DNA of 64,000 nt from Stygiobacter electus (GTDB taxonomy: Bacteria > Bacteroidota > Ignavibacteria > Ignavibacteriales > Melioribacteraceae), in assembly GCA_029210465.1 (NCBI GenBank), contig JARGDL010000011.1, positions 44,727 through 108,726 on the forward strand. Reading direction: 5' to 3'. Positions within the stretch are counted from its first letter, which is position 1; each line of letters begins with the position of its first letter. The notes under the pieces were generated by a model. The model ran no database searches, had not been told where the DNA came from, and saw only the letters and a program-made list of their open reading frames with translations. The position numbers and the translations under genes are program-made. This document shows positions 7,924-17,523 of this stretch, piece after piece.

Positions 7924-8415
7924 TTATTTATATTTTTTAGGGTATTCATTAAAAATCAATTTCCCAGAATTTCTCGAAATATTTTCCCAATTATCAATTG
8001 GAATTTCAAGACCAACAATTGCACAAGTTGGTAAATTGTAGATTGGATGGTTAGAAATAAAATTTGCAAAGTTAGATAAGCCAGGATTATGCCCGAATAG
8101 AAAAACAAGATTGTTGATGTTTTCAATTTCACTAACGACTTCAATTAAGTTTTGCGTAGTTGCTTCATATATTCTTGAATCATATTTTATTTTTTTTGTA
8201 TGTGTTAAAATATCAGAAAAGATGTTAGCTGTTTGACTTGCTCTTTCAGCCGTGCTTGAAATAATTAAGTCGGGAAAAATATTTTTTTCTTTTAGTAACT
8301 TAGCCATGAAATTTGCATTGCGAATTCCTCTTTCGTTCAAAGGTCTTTCATGATCAGAAAGACTTGGGTCATCCCAGCTTGATTTTGCATGTCGGATTAA
8401 AAATAGTTTTTTCAT
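7924..8415 (-). CDS. sixA: SixA-like histidine phosphatase
   Basis: This 163-residue histidine-phosphatase-superfamily protein has the catalytic LIRHAKSSWDD (phosphorylated His at residue 9) and PLNERGIRNA, with the second His in FLFGHNPGLS. The SSTAERASQTA stretch is typical of SixA, which removes phosphate from phosphohistidine in HPt/PTS proteins. Its ATG overlaps the stop of the HD-domain gene by 4 bp, so it is the last gene of the long minus-strand run from the cbb3 operon. The target phosphoprotein is not evident. Confidence 0.88.
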   Translation of the reverse strand: MKKLFLIRHAKSSWDDPSLSDHERPLNERGIRNANFMAKLLKEKNIFPDLIISSTAERASQTANIFSDILTHTKKIKYDSRIYEATTQNLIEVVSEIENINNLVFLFGHNPGLSNFANFISNHPIYNLPTCAIVGLEIPIDNWENISRNSGKLIFNEYPKKYK

Positions 8416-9083
8416 TTAAGAAGGGAATCTAATTGTTGTTTAAGAAGAGTAACGTTTCTTTCTTTAATTGGTTGAAGATATTTTTTAGCATAAGTTGTGA
8501 AAAAATGATGTTCATTCATAAAAGCAATCGTGTTAGTTATGAATTCAATTTCATCAATCTTCTTATTTTGAATTACTTCAATTTCATTTTTATAAAGTTG
8601 ATTCCTTTCAAAAAATGAAGTTTTACCAAAATGATGCAAATCTGCATCACAAACTATTTCCTGTAAAATTGATGTTGGTCTTTGAGGAACCTTTGTAGCT
8701 AAAATACAAGCAACAACTGAATCAATTTTTTCTGATGGATAATTTTTTTGAATGAGAAAATTACTTGCATACATTGCACTAATTTCTTCATGTCCTTTAA
8801 TTTTTTCTGTATAACCAACATCATGGAACCAAGCAGCAATTAATACAATTTCTAAATCTTCATTCGATAAATTTTCACCTTTGGCAATTTCTTGAACTGC
8901 AGTAACAACTTCTAATGTATGTTTTATATTGTGATAATAAAATTTATCTGAAATTTTTTCAGTAATTAATCCAGAGACATATTCTTTAACATCTGTTAAC
9001 AAATTTGAATTCATTTGACACTTAATCTTTTCATTTGCAATTAAAGAAATTAAAATTAGTAACGCAATAATTTTTAGCGACAT
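8412..9083 (-). CDS. HD-domain phosphohydrolase with hydrophobic N-terminus
   Basis: This 223-residue protein has an HD domain. Metal ligands are visible in YYHNIKHTLEVV, AAWFHDVGYTE (the HD pair), GHEEISA and VCDADLHHFG, as in small (p)ppGpp or nucleotide phosphohydrolases. The ATG at 9083 has AAGG at proper spacing and adds a hydrophobic segment (KIIALLILISLIA) resembling a signal or anchor. A later ATG at 9014 would give an ordinary cytosolic protein but lacks a ribosome site. It overlaps the SafE gene by 10 bp and sixA by 4 bp. The substrate is unknown. Confidence 0.8.
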   Translation of the reverse strand: MSLKIIALLILISLIANEKIKCQMNSNLLTDVKEYVSGLITEKISDKFYYHNIKHTLEVVTAVQEIAKGENLSNEDLEIVLIAAWFHDVGYTEKIKGHEEISAMYASNFLIQKNYPSEKIDSVVACILATKVPQRPTSILQEIVCDADLHHFGKTSFFERNQLYKNEIEVIQNKKIDEIEFITNTIAFMNEHHFFTTYAKKYLQPIKERNVTLLKQQLDSLLK

Positions 9084-9790
9084 GTATCAACCTTCTGAAT
9101 TATTGTGTTTGCCGTAGGATATTCAAATTTTGGACTTATATAAGGAATGCCAAGGTTCAAACCACGAAGGATAAATAAAATTGCAAGCAGAAATGTAAAA
9201 ACTGGAATTAATCTATTAATTCGACTTCTTAAATTAAAAGTTAAAACTTTGCCAATTATAGAAGTTAAAAACATAATTGGAGTAGTTCCTAATCCAAACA
9301 AAGCCATATAGATTGAACCATTAATTGCATCACCTGTTGATATTGCCCCTGCAATTCCTACATAAACAAAACCACATGGAAGTAATCCATTTAATAAACC
9401 AATTGCAAAAAGTGATTTACTTGATTTTTTAGATACTAACTTTGCAAAATTTATTTTTATAAAATTTGTAACAACTTTGTAAAATTTTAATTCTGGTAAT
9501 TTTGCTTTAAACTTTTTTGGAATTAAAACATAAACTAAAATAAAAAGTCCGATTGTAATTGAAAGACCTTGTTGCAAGCCAAAAAGAATAACTCGGTTAC
9601 CGAGTAATCCAAATAAAAATCCCATTACAGAATATGTTATTATTCTTCCAAAGTTATAGAGTAATCTTCCAATAATTAAATTTATTTTTGCTTCACCAAA
9701 AACAGGAAGGGCTAATGCAATTGGACCACACATTCCAACGCAATGAAAACTTCCAAGTAATCCGACTAAAAAACCTGTCCAAACTTCCAT
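9074..9790 (-). CDS. TauE/SafE-like (DsbD_2) membrane protein of the cbb3 operon
   Basis: This 238-residue protein has six or more membrane segments and opens with GLLGSFHCVGMCGPIALALPV. The HCxxMCGP motif is typical of the sulfite-exporter/UreH-like family found in cbb3 oxidase clusters and linked to copper handling or cytochrome assembly. A second conserved segment reads GLLNGLLPCGFVYVGIAGA. It follows ccoH with a 1-bp overlap, which supports a role in oxidase maturation. The transported species is not known. Confidence 0.85.
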   Translation of the reverse strand: MEVWTGFLVGLLGSFHCVGMCGPIALALPVFGEAKINLIIGRLLYNFGRIITYSVMGFLFGLLGNRVILFGLQQGLSITIGLFILVYVLIPKKFKAKLPELKFYKVVTNFIKINFAKLVSKKSSKSLFAIGLLNGLLPCGFVYVGIAGAISTGDAINGSIYMALFGLGTTPIMFLTSIIGKVLTFNLRSRINRLIPVFTFLLAILFILRGLNLGIPYISPKFEYPTANTIIQKVDTCR

Positions 9791-10239
9791 TAATTGATCA
9801 TTAAAATTTTTTCATTATAATAATTTTGATTTTCAACACTCCAATCAACTTTAATTTTCCATAAACCTTTTTCAAGATTTTTAGTAAAAATAATTTGTTG
9901 AAGGGAATCTGTTAAGTCAATTTTTGATTTAAAGTCGCTTTTGTTGTTCGAAGGTCTGTAAAAATAAATTTCTCCTGAAATAATTTTATTCGCAAAAATT
10001 TTAGGAAAATTAAAAACTATTTGATCATTTTTATTTAGTATTTCAAGTTGTTCTGTTAAATTTTTTGTGCGTTCAATTTTATCAATCTGACTCTGATATT
10101 CCAAACCTTTTGCGTAGTAATCATTAGTTTCCAAAGCAACATCTTGATTCATAAAAATAAAAACCATTGTTAATATTGCAATTAAGAATAAAATATAAGT
10201 TAAAGCTATGCCTGTTCCCCAGTTAAATTTTAATTTCAT
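9790..10239 (-). CDS. ccoH: FixH/CcoH-like cbb3 oxidase assembly protein
   Basis: This 149-residue protein has one N-terminal membrane anchor (GIALTYILFLIAILTMVFIFM) and a periplasmic beta domain ending KGLWKIKVDWSVENQNYYNEK, as in FixH/CcoH. It also has the conserved DYYAKGLEYQSQIDKIERT region. CcoH assists CcoP assembly into the cbb3 complex. It overlaps ccoG by 4 bp and the SafE-type gene by 1 bp, so translation is coupled within the operon. Confidence 0.88.
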   Translation of the reverse strand: MKLKFNWGTGIALTYILFLIAILTMVFIFMNQDVALETNDYYAKGLEYQSQIDKIERTKNLTEQLEILNKNDQIVFNFPKIFANKIISGEIYFYRPSNNKSDFKSKIDLTDSLQQIIFTKNLEKGLWKIKVDWSVENQNYYNEKILMIN

Positions 10240-11642
10240 TTTTTTACCTTCCCGAGAAATGCTGTATCAATTACATCTAAAATTTTACCATTTGATTTTA
10301 CTGCAATTTTAATTGGTGTTTTTATTGTCTTAATTTCTTCTTTTGGTAGAATTACTAAAAATTTAGCTTCAGTAACTTCTTGAGGAGCCACAGAAAGTTT
10401 TTTACCAATAACTTGAATTTCTCCTTTTAAATTTTCTAGCTCGAGCTCTGCATTTATATTATTAAAAGTTTTATTAATAATCTTCAGGTCATAAATGTTG
10501 CTTAGTTTATTACCTGGTTGTTCCTGAAAAAGTGTTCCGGGTGTACGTAAAATACTTAATTCAACTTCGGTTCTATTAACTAACATAAAAAGAATCAAAA
10601 AAGTTAAAAGCATTAAAACAATTGTGTAGCCGATTGCTCTTGGTGTAAATAAAGGCTGTTTCCCAGTTTCAATTTGTGTTTTAGAAGCATATCGTATTAA
10701 CTTTTTTGGTTTATTTATTTTTTCCATTACGGAATCACAAACATCAATGCAAGCGGTGCAATTAACACACTCAAGTTGGGTCCCATTTCTAATATCAATA
10801 CCAGTAGGGCAAACATCAACACACAAATGACAATCAATACAATCACCATTAGTGCGTGATTCATTTTTTTTAAGTTTGCCTCTTGGTTCACCTCGTTTGT
10901 AATCGTAATGAATTACTATAGAATTCTGATCAAGCATAACGCCCTGTAATCTTCCGTAAGGACAAACTAATGTGCATGCTTGTTCTCTGAAATAGGAAAA
11001 AACAAAATAGAATAAACCAGAAAAAATTAAGACTGCAAAAAAAGTAGAAAAATGTTGTGTCGGAGTATCTTTTATGTACTGATATAATTTATCTACACCA
11101 ATGATATAAGATAAAAATGTATTTGCAATAACAAATGAAATTGAAAAGAAAACAATTTGCTTAAAAGTTTTTTTGAAAATTTTTTCTCCGTTCCAAGGTT
11201 GACTGTTTAATGCTTTTTGTTTGTTAGCATCTCCTTCAATCCAATATTCAATTTTTCTAAAAACCATTTCCATAAAAACAGTTTGTGGACAAATCCAACC
11301 GCAGAATAATCTACCATAAACAACTGTGAATAAAAAGATTGAAACAATAACTGCTATCATTGTTAAAGCAAATAAATGCAAATCGTGAGGTCCAAATGGA
11401 ATTCCGAAAATGATAAATTTTCTTTCAAGAACATTTAATATTATGAAAGGATGACCATTAATTTTGACAAATGGAGATATGAATAAAAATGCAAGTAATA
11501 AAACACTTACAATTATCCTCGCATTATAAAATTTTCCTTTAGGTTTTTTAGGATAAATCCATTTACGTTTACCTTCTTTCGTTATTGTTGCTAATGAGTT
11601 TCTAAATTCTTCATTTTCTTCTGAAACATTTACACTATTCAT
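10236..11642 (-). CDS. ccoG: CcoG/FixG-type polyferredoxin for cbb3 oxidase assembly
   Basis: This 468-residue membrane ferredoxin has several membrane segments in the first half with RLFCGWICPQTVFMEMVFRK and CTLVCPYGRLQGVM. Two [4Fe-4S] sites follow: CIDCHLCVDVCP and CVNCTACIDVCD. The C-terminal periplasmic domain is Ig-like (NINAELELENLKGEIQVIG). FixG/CcoG has been linked to copper reduction during oxidase assembly. Length and motif order match the family. It sits between ccoP and ccoH with very short spacing. Confidence 0.93.
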   Translation of the reverse strand: MNSVNVSEENEEFRNSLATITKEGKRKWIYPKKPKGKFYNARIIVSVLLLAFLFISPFVKINGHPFIILNVLERKFIIFGIPFGPHDLHLFALTMIAVIVSIFLFTVVYGRLFCGWICPQTVFMEMVFRKIEYWIEGDANKQKALNSQPWNGEKIFKKTFKQIVFFSISFVIANTFLSYIIGVDKLYQYIKDTPTQHFSTFFAVLIFSGLFYFVFSYFREQACTLVCPYGRLQGVMLDQNSIVIHYDYKRGEPRGKLKKNESRTNGDCIDCHLCVDVCPTGIDIRNGTQLECVNCTACIDVCDSVMEKINKPKKLIRYASKTQIETGKQPLFTPRAIGYTIVLMLLTFLILFMLVNRTEVELSILRTPGTLFQEQPGNKLSNIYDLKIINKTFNNINAELELENLKGEIQVIGKKLSVAPQEVTEAKFLVILPKEEIKTIKTPIKIAVKSNGKILDVIDTAFLGKVKK

Positions 11643-11653
11643 ATTAATTAAAT

Positions 11654-12490
11654 TTATTGTTTAGAATTGGTTTCTTCTTCTTTCCAAATCGTTCCTTGTG
11701 GTTCTTTTGGTGCTGCTGGTTTAGTTCCATGCAGAGTAATTACATAACTTGCAACAGCTCTCATTTTTGATGGATCAAGTTGTGATTGCCAGCTAATCAT
11801 TCCTTTTGAAGGAACACCGTATTTAATAGTTTTAAATATATTTTTAATTCCGCCACCATGAATCCAATAATCATCAGTTAAGTTGGGACCAACTCCACCA
11901 CCACCATCATTTGCATGGCAAGCCACACAGTTCTTTGCAAAAATTTCTTTTCCTTCAGAGACTGTCGCTGCATCATTTGCAAAAGTAACGGTTTCTTCAT
12001 TAATGAACGCACCACTTCTTATTAACATTTCTCTTTCAAAAGAAGCTTGTTGCATTTCGGCAGCGTATTCATTTTGTTGAACATTTCCATCACCAACAAC
12101 ATGAAAAACTATCATATAGATTATTGCAAAAGCAATTGAACCATAAAATAAAAAACTAAACCATGGTGGAATTCTATTATCAAGTTCTTTGATTCCATCA
12201 AAATCATGATGAAACATTATATCTTCTTCTTTTTCAATAGGAACTGAACGAGTTAACCAGCTTAACATTTTTTTAAAAGGTGATTTTAATAATTCACCAT
12301 TAAAATCATTCTTTTCCGAATATACAATAGCGAACCACATTAGTATAGCAATAAAAATTAGAGTAATTAAAAGAGAAATTTTCATTACATGATTTAAATC
12401 GTAACCTGCTCCAGTTTCAGCAAAGATATTTGAGTAATTGATAATGCTAATTAAAAGAAACGAAAAAATGATTTTATTTAGTTGTTTCAT
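11654..12490 (-). CDS. ccoP: cbb3 oxidase subunit CcoP, mono-heme form
   Basis: This 278-residue membrane-bound cytochrome c has an N-terminal signal-like segment, a second TM (SLLITLIFIAILMWFAIVY) and a third at ~115-135. A periplasmic domain holds a single heme motif CVACH near residue 187, with a possible axial Met in KGMISWQ. Proteobacterial CcoP carries two hemes; one is seen here, as in many Bacteroidota. It passes electrons from cytochrome c to the CcoNO core. It overlaps ccoQ by 17 bp. Confidence 0.9.
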   Translation of the reverse strand: MKQLNKIIFSFLLISIINYSNIFAETGAGYDLNHVMKISLLITLIFIAILMWFAIVYSEKNDFNGELLKSPFKKMLSWLTRSVPIEKEEDIMFHHDFDGIKELDNRIPPWFSFLFYGSIAFAIIYMIVFHVVGDGNVQQNEYAAEMQQASFEREMLIRSGAFINEETVTFANDAATVSEGKEIFAKNCVACHANDGGGGVGPNLTDDYWIHGGGIKNIFKTIKYGVPSKGMISWQSQLDPSKMRAVASYVITLHGTKPAAPKEPQGTIWKEEETNSKQ

Positions 12491-12677
12491 TTTTTATCTC
12501 TGAATTTTTGTTTTTGATATTGTTATCCAAGGGAATATTACCCATGTAATTTAAGTAATGTTTTTTTCTTGTAAATGTCCAAAAAATCAATACAACAAAA
12601 GATAAAAAGAAAGTTATTAATGAAATTATCGGAACAATAGAAGAATCATTTAATTGTCTAAAATATTCACCAATCAT
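12474..12677 (-). CDS. ccoQ: CcoQ-like small cbb3 oxidase subunit
   Basis: This 67-residue protein has one membrane segment (SIVPIISLITFFLSFVVLIFW) followed by a basic FTRKKHYLNYMG stretch and a polar tail. Position (between ccoNO and ccoP, overlapping both by a few bases), size and topology fit CcoQ, which stabilises the oxidase. Sequence conservation in CcoQ is weak, so the call rests mainly on context. Confidence 0.8.
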   Translation of the reverse strand: MIGEYFRQLNDSSIVPIISLITFFLSFVVLIFWTFTRKKHYLNYMGNIPLDNNIKNKNSEIKNETTK

Positions 12678-14803
12678 TTTGAACTCGCTGAATTATTTCC
12701 TTTAATATCAGTTCCCAATCTTTGTAGGTATGCAATAAGAGCAATAATTTCTTTATCGGGTTCTGCTGGTGCACCATTATTGATTAAATCTTCTGCAATT
12801 TTGTTCGCCTGTTTTTTCAAATCTTCATTTGCAATATCTTCGTAACCTTTAGGATATGGAACTCCAACTGAACGTAAAGCATTAATTTTTACTTTAGTAG
12901 TTGAAATATCAAGCTGATTAGTATATAACCATGGAAATCTTGGCATAATAGAACCAGGAGACATTGAACGAGGATCTTCCATGTGCATGAAATGCCAAAG
13001 ATTAGAATATTTTCCGCCAACACGCATCAAATCAGGACCAGTTCTTTTAGAACCCCAAAGAAACGGATGATCATAAACATATTCACCAGCTTTTGAATAT
13101 TCACCATATCTTTCAGTTTCACTTCTAAATGGACGAACTAATTGAGAATGACAAGCATTACAACCTTCCCGAATATAAATATCACGTCCTTGAAGTTCTA
13201 AAGGTGAATAAGGTTTAACACTTGAAATTGTAGGAACATTAGTTTTAACAGCATACATCGGAATGATTTGAACTAATCCACCAATAGTAACAACAATGAA
13301 TGAAAGAATAGCAAATTTAACAGGTCTTTTTTCCAACCAACGATGAATCTGACCACGTTTCATTTTTTCGTTATCTTTTTCTAAAGGAGCTGCTTCGGTT
13401 TCTTCATTTTTTATAAAAGAACCACTTTTAGCTGTTTTAATTAAATTATATGCTAATAAGAACAAACCAGTAAAATAAAGTAAACCACCAAACGAGCGGA
13501 TGATATAGAATGGAATAATTTGTAAAGTAGTTTCAAGAAAATTAGGATACTGAAGAACTCCAAGTGGTGTAAATTGTTTCCACATTAAAGCTTGTGCAAT
13601 ACCACTCCAATACATTGGAACTGCCCAAAAAACAATTCCTAAAGTAGCAATCCAAAAATGAAGGTTTGCTAATTTTTTTGAATAAAGTTCAGTCCCCCAC
13701 ATTCTTGGAATAATCCAATAAAGAATTCCAAAAGAAAGCATGCCATTCCAACCTAAAGCTCCAATATGAACATGGGCAACCGTCCAATCTGTAAAATGAG
13801 AAATGGCATTAACATTTTTTAAGGAAAGCATTGGACCTTCAAAAGTAGCCATACCATAAGCTGTAACAGCGACAACCATAAATTTAAGAATTGGATTATC
13901 ACGAACACGATCCCAAGCTCCACGCAATGTTAATAGTCCATTTAACATACCACCCCAAGATGGTGCAATTAACATTATTGAAAATACTGTTCCCAAAGAT
14001 TGAGCCCAATCTGGAAGTGCTGAATAAAGAAGGTGGTGAGGACCAGCCCAAATATAAATAAAAATTAAAGCCCAAAAGTGTAAGATTGATAATCTATATG
14101 AATAAACGGGACGATTAGCTGCTTTCGGTAAAAAGTAATACATCAATCCTAAATATGGTGTAGTTAAAAAGAAAGCAACAGCGTTATGTCCATACCACCA
14201 TTGAACTAATGCATCTTGCACACCAGCGTAAACAGAATAACTCTTTAAAAAAGTCACTGGAATTTCAATTGAATTTACAACATGAAGCATTGTAACTGTA
14301 ACCCAAGTTGCAATATAAAACCATAATGCAACGTACATATGCTTTTCACGGCGTTTGGCTATTGTTCCAAAAAGATTAATTCCAAAAGCAATCCAAACTA
14401 CTGCAATTGCAATGTCAATTGGCCATTCAAGTTCAGCATATTCTTTACTTGTTGTAATACCTAATGGAAGAGTTATTGCGGCGGCAAGAATTATTAATTG
14501 CCAACCCCAAAAATGAAATTTACTTAAGAAATCACTAAACATTCTTGCTTTCGTTACTCTTTGAGTAGAGTAATAAACTCCAGCAAAAATTATATTTCCT
14601 ACAAATGCAAAAATAACTGCATTTGTATGTAAAGCTCTTATTCGTCCAAAAGTTAAATATGGAATACCAAAACTTAATTCTGGAAGATATAATTGAATTG
14701 CGATAATCAATCCAACTAACATTCCTACTATTGCAAATACAACTGCGGCAAGCAGGAAGTTTTTTACTATTTGATTATCATAACTAAATTTTTCAACCTG
14801 CAT
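12674..14803 (-). CDS. ccoN: Fused CcoN-CcoO: cbb3 cytochrome c oxidase core
   Basis: This 709-residue fusion has an N-terminal CcoN heme-copper oxidase part (~residues 1-480, about 12-14 membrane segments). It includes FGRIRALHTNAVIFAFVGN, VQWWYGHNAVAFFLTTPYLG and HWTVAHVHIGALGW-type histidine segments that bind heme b, heme b3 and CuB. A linker and one more membrane segment lead into a CcoO part with REGCNACHSQLVRPFRSE (heme c near residue 555) and an MPRFPW axial region. The enzyme is a high-affinity proton-pumping oxidase. Fusion of the two subunits is known in Bacteroidota. AGGAG precedes the ATG. Confidence 0.95.
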   Translation of the reverse strand: MQVEKFSYDNQIVKNFLLAAVVFAIVGMLVGLIIAIQLYLPELSFGIPYLTFGRIRALHTNAVIFAFVGNIIFAGVYYSTQRVTKARMFSDFLSKFHFWGWQLIILAAAITLPLGITTSKEYAELEWPIDIAIAVVWIAFGINLFGTIAKRREKHMYVALWFYIATWVTVTMLHVVNSIEIPVTFLKSYSVYAGVQDALVQWWYGHNAVAFFLTTPYLGLMYYFLPKAANRPVYSYRLSILHFWALIFIYIWAGPHHLLYSALPDWAQSLGTVFSIMLIAPSWGGMLNGLLTLRGAWDRVRDNPILKFMVVAVTAYGMATFEGPMLSLKNVNAISHFTDWTVAHVHIGALGWNGMLSFGILYWIIPRMWGTELYSKKLANLHFWIATLGIVFWAVPMYWSGIAQALMWKQFTPLGVLQYPNFLETTLQIIPFYIIRSFGGLLYFTGLFLLAYNLIKTAKSGSFIKNEETEAAPLEKDNEKMKRGQIHRWLEKRPVKFAILSFIVVTIGGLVQIIPMYAVKTNVPTISSVKPYSPLELQGRDIYIREGCNACHSQLVRPFRSETERYGEYSKAGEYVYDHPFLWGSKRTGPDLMRVGGKYSNLWHFMHMEDPRSMSPGSIMPRFPWLYTNQLDISTTKVKINALRSVGVPYPKGYEDIANEDLKKQANKIAEDLINNGAPAEPDKEIIALIAYLQRLGTDIKGNNSASSK

Positions 14804-14826
14804 TAGTTTCTCCTGATAAAAGTTAG

Positions 14827-14985
14827 TTAATCATTTTTTTCTTTTTTTGATTCATCGAATAAAATTCTTATCGAAGGTGTAAATTTATCATCGTATTGAC
14901 CTGATTTTACAGCCCAGAGATATGCACCTAAAAAAATTAAAGCAACAATTAAACTAGCTGCGATTAAGACTAAAACAATTTGCAT
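14827..14985 (-). CDS. ccoS: CcoS, cbb3 oxidase maturation protein
   Basis: This short gene of 52 codons begins MQIVLVLIAASLIVALIFL, a single membrane helix, followed by GAYLWAVKSGQYDD and a charged tail. The WAVKSGQYDD motif is diagnostic of CcoS/FixS, needed for cofactor insertion into cbb3 oxidase. Its ATG overlaps the last base of the ccoI stop, and ccoNO follows 23 bp downstream, so it is an integral part of the operon. Confidence 0.93.
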   Translation of the reverse strand: MQIVLVLIAASLIVALIFLGAYLWAVKSGQYDDKFTPSIRILFDESKKEKND

Positions 14986-17396
14986 TAAATTAATCCTTTT
15001 TTATTTGCTAATAAATTTGTTGCTATGGTTGTAAAAATTACAACTGATATTGAACTTAAAGGCATAAGAATGGCTGCAAATAATGGAGTAAGTTTGCCTT
15101 CAAATGCAAAAGTTAATCCAATAATATTATAAATTATTGAAAGGACAAAACTTGCAATAATTATTTTTTTACTTGTTTTAGAGAAATTAATAAAAACATT
15201 TATTAGTCTAAAAGATTGTGAATCTAAAATAGCATCACTTGCTGGGGTAAAATTATTTGTGTTATCGGTTATTGAAATTCCAACATCACTTTGTTTTAAT
15301 GCTCCAGCATCATTTAATCCATCTCCAAACATTAAAACTTTCTTGTTTTGATTTTGTAGTTTTTCTATAAAATTTAATTTGTCGTGAGGTGAGTAATTGA
15401 AATATAAGCCAGCATTTCCATGGAATATTTCATTCAAATTATTTTTTTCGCTTTCGTTATCTCCACTTAAAACAAAGATTTGATATTTCTTTAAAAGTTG
15501 TGAAACAATTTCTTTCAGCCCAGCTCTATATTTATTTTTTATTTCAAAATAACCTTTTATTTCTTCATTAATTGCAACAAATACTTTTGTTGAATCAAGT
15601 TCATTTTGATTTTTGTTCGTAACAAACTGTTCTGATCCAATTTTAATTTTGTTTTTATTTACTAATGCTATAATACCTTGTCCGATATTTTCTTCATAAT
15701 TTTCAACAGGATATATTCTGTTTGGTGATAAGAAATTAAAGATTGCTCTGCTTAACGGATGGGTTGAATTTGCAACAACTGATTTAATTAAATCTTTTTC
15801 ATTTTCAGATAAGTCCAAACCAATAAAATTAACAAGAGAATTATTCCTTTCGGTTATAGTTCCTGTTTTATCAAAAACAATAGTATCAATGGAAGAAAGC
15901 TTTTCTACTATAAAAGTATTTTTTAGATAAAATTTATTTTTGCCAAAAATTCTTAATGTGTTTCCAAGAGTAAAAGGGGTTGATAATGCTAAAGCACAAG
16001 GGCAGGCAACAATTAAAACTGCAGTGAAAGCATCAAATGCAATTTTATAATTTGGTAAAGCAAAAAGAGCAGCTAATACTGCAAATGAAATTATTCCGAA
16101 TGTGAAATATTTACTTACAATATTAGCAAAACTTGTAATTTGCGATTCTTCATTCCTATTAAAAGCAGTTCTATTCCAAAGTTGAGTTAAATAACTTTGT
16201 GAGACATTTTTAATAGTTTCAACTTCAATTGCGCTACCAATTTGTTTCCCACCTGCAAAAATTGTTTCACCATTCTGAACATTTACAGGAAATAATTCAC
16301 CTGTAACAAAACTGTAATCGATATTTCCAAAACCTTTAATTAAAATTGAATCGGCAGGTATAATTTCATTGTTTTTTACAATGATTCTTTGTCCAACTTT
16401 TAGTTTTTCTACTGGAATTGTTGTTTCATTATCACCATTTTTAATTGTTACAGCGATAGGAAAATATGATTTATAATTTCTTTCAAAGTTCAGTGTATCA
16501 TAAGTTTTATTTTGAAAAACTTTCCCAATTAAAAGAAAGAAAACTAAACCTGTTAATGAATCTAAATAACCAGCTCCACCTAGGAAAATAATATCATAAA
16601 TACTTCTTAAGAATAAAACAAAAATTCCTAGTGCAAGAGGAACATCAATGTTTACAATTTTTTTCTTTAAACCTTTCCATGCAGAGATAAAATAATCGTT
16701 ACTGCTGTAAAAAAATACTGGTAACGAAAGCAAAATATTTATGTAAGAAAAAATTTGTTTGAGTTCACTATGTTCAACAACATTAATTGATAAATATTCT
16801 GGGAAACTTAAAAGCATAATGTTACCAAAACTAAATCCTGCAATTCCAATTTTATAGTAAAGATTTTTGTACTCATTATAAACTGCTGTTTCATTCTTTG
16901 CGTCAAGATTTAGTAAAGGTTCATATCCAAGTGAATCAAGCAGCTCAACGATTTTCTTTAATGAAGTGATTTTTTCAGCGAATGTGATAAAAAGTTTTTT
17001 TTGGAGAAAATTAACTCGCGAAGAAATTATTCCATTATCAAGTTTGTAAAGATTTTCTAAAATCCAAATACATGAACTGCAGTGCATTTGTGGAATGCTG
17101 AAAGCAACATTGGTCTTTTTGCCATCAGAAAATTCAATTAACTTTTGCTTGAGATCTTCATCATCAAGAAAATCATAATTTCGTTTTGTGTAATATTTCC
17201 TTGTATTACCGGGCGATTGTTCAATTGAATAATAAGTGCAAAGATTATTTTGATCTAAAAGTTCATAAACAGTTTTGCATCCATTGCAACAAAAAATTTT
17301 ATCGTTAATTCTAATTGAATCATCCGAACATTCTTCGCTGCAATGATAGCAAAGTGTTTTAGTAGTTATTTTTTCTTTTAGTAATTCTTCTTTCAA
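14985..17396 (-). CDS. ccoI: CcoI/FixI copper-transporting P-type ATPase
   Basis: This 803-residue P1B ATPase supplies copper for cbb3 oxidase. An N-terminal Cys-rich metal-binding module (CYHCSEECSDDS, then CCNGCKTVYELL) is followed by an HMA-like site QMHCSSCIWILE. The membrane copper site is VACPCALALS, the phosphorylation site DKTGT, the TGE loop VTGELFP and the hinge FGDGLNDAGAL. The start is a TTG at 17396, since no ATG occurs before the first Cys motif. It is the first gene of the ccoI-S-NO-Q-P-G-H operon. Confidence 0.93.
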   Translation of the reverse strand: MKEELLKEKITTKTLCYHCSEECSDDSIRINDKIFCCNGCKTVYELLDQNNLCTYYSIEQSPGNTRKYYTKRNYDFLDDEDLKQKLIEFSDGKKTNVAFSIPQMHCSSCIWILENLYKLDNGIISSRVNFLQKKLFITFAEKITSLKKIVELLDSLGYEPLLNLDAKNETAVYNEYKNLYYKIGIAGFSFGNIMLLSFPEYLSINVVEHSELKQIFSYINILLSLPVFFYSSNDYFISAWKGLKKKIVNIDVPLALGIFVLFLRSIYDIIFLGGAGYLDSLTGLVFFLLIGKVFQNKTYDTLNFERNYKSYFPIAVTIKNGDNETTIPVEKLKVGQRIIVKNNEIIPADSILIKGFGNIDYSFVTGELFPVNVQNGETIFAGGKQIGSAIEVETIKNVSQSYLTQLWNRTAFNRNEESQITSFANIVSKYFTFGIISFAVLAALFALPNYKIAFDAFTAVLIVACPCALALSTPFTLGNTLRIFGKNKFYLKNTFIVEKLSSIDTIVFDKTGTITERNNSLVNFIGLDLSENEKDLIKSVVANSTHPLSRAIFNFLSPNRIYPVENYEENIGQGIIALVNKNKIKIGSEQFVTNKNQNELDSTKVFVAINEEIKGYFEIKNKYRAGLKEIVSQLLKKYQIFVLSGDNESEKNNLNEIFHGNAGLYFNYSPHDKLNFIEKLQNQNKKVLMFGDGLNDAGALKQSDVGISITDNTNNFTPASDAILDSQSFRLINVFINFSKTSKKIIIASFVLSIIYNIIGLTFAFEGKLTPLFAAILMPLSSISVVIFTTIATNLLANKKGLI

Positions 17397-17412
17397 TTGA
17401 AATTATGATTAG

Positions 17413-17438
17413 TTAATTTTTAGTACATCAAAAATTAA
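17413..17438. promoter_or_regulatory. Inverted repeat upstream of the cbb3 operon
   Basis: TTAATTTTT (17413-17421) and AAAAATTAA (17430-17438) form a 9-bp inverted repeat with an 8-bp spacer, 17 bp upstream of ccoI. Its place between divergent ccoI and the SDR gene fits an operator. It does not match a TTGAT-N4-ATCAA FNR box, and in such AT-rich DNA it could be chance. Confidence 0.3.
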
Positions 17439-17523
17439 TAAAAATAGACCTTATATCGAAATAAATTCTCTGAATTAAATTATTTAATTGTTACTATTTT
17501 TACAAAAACAAATTGAGGATTAG

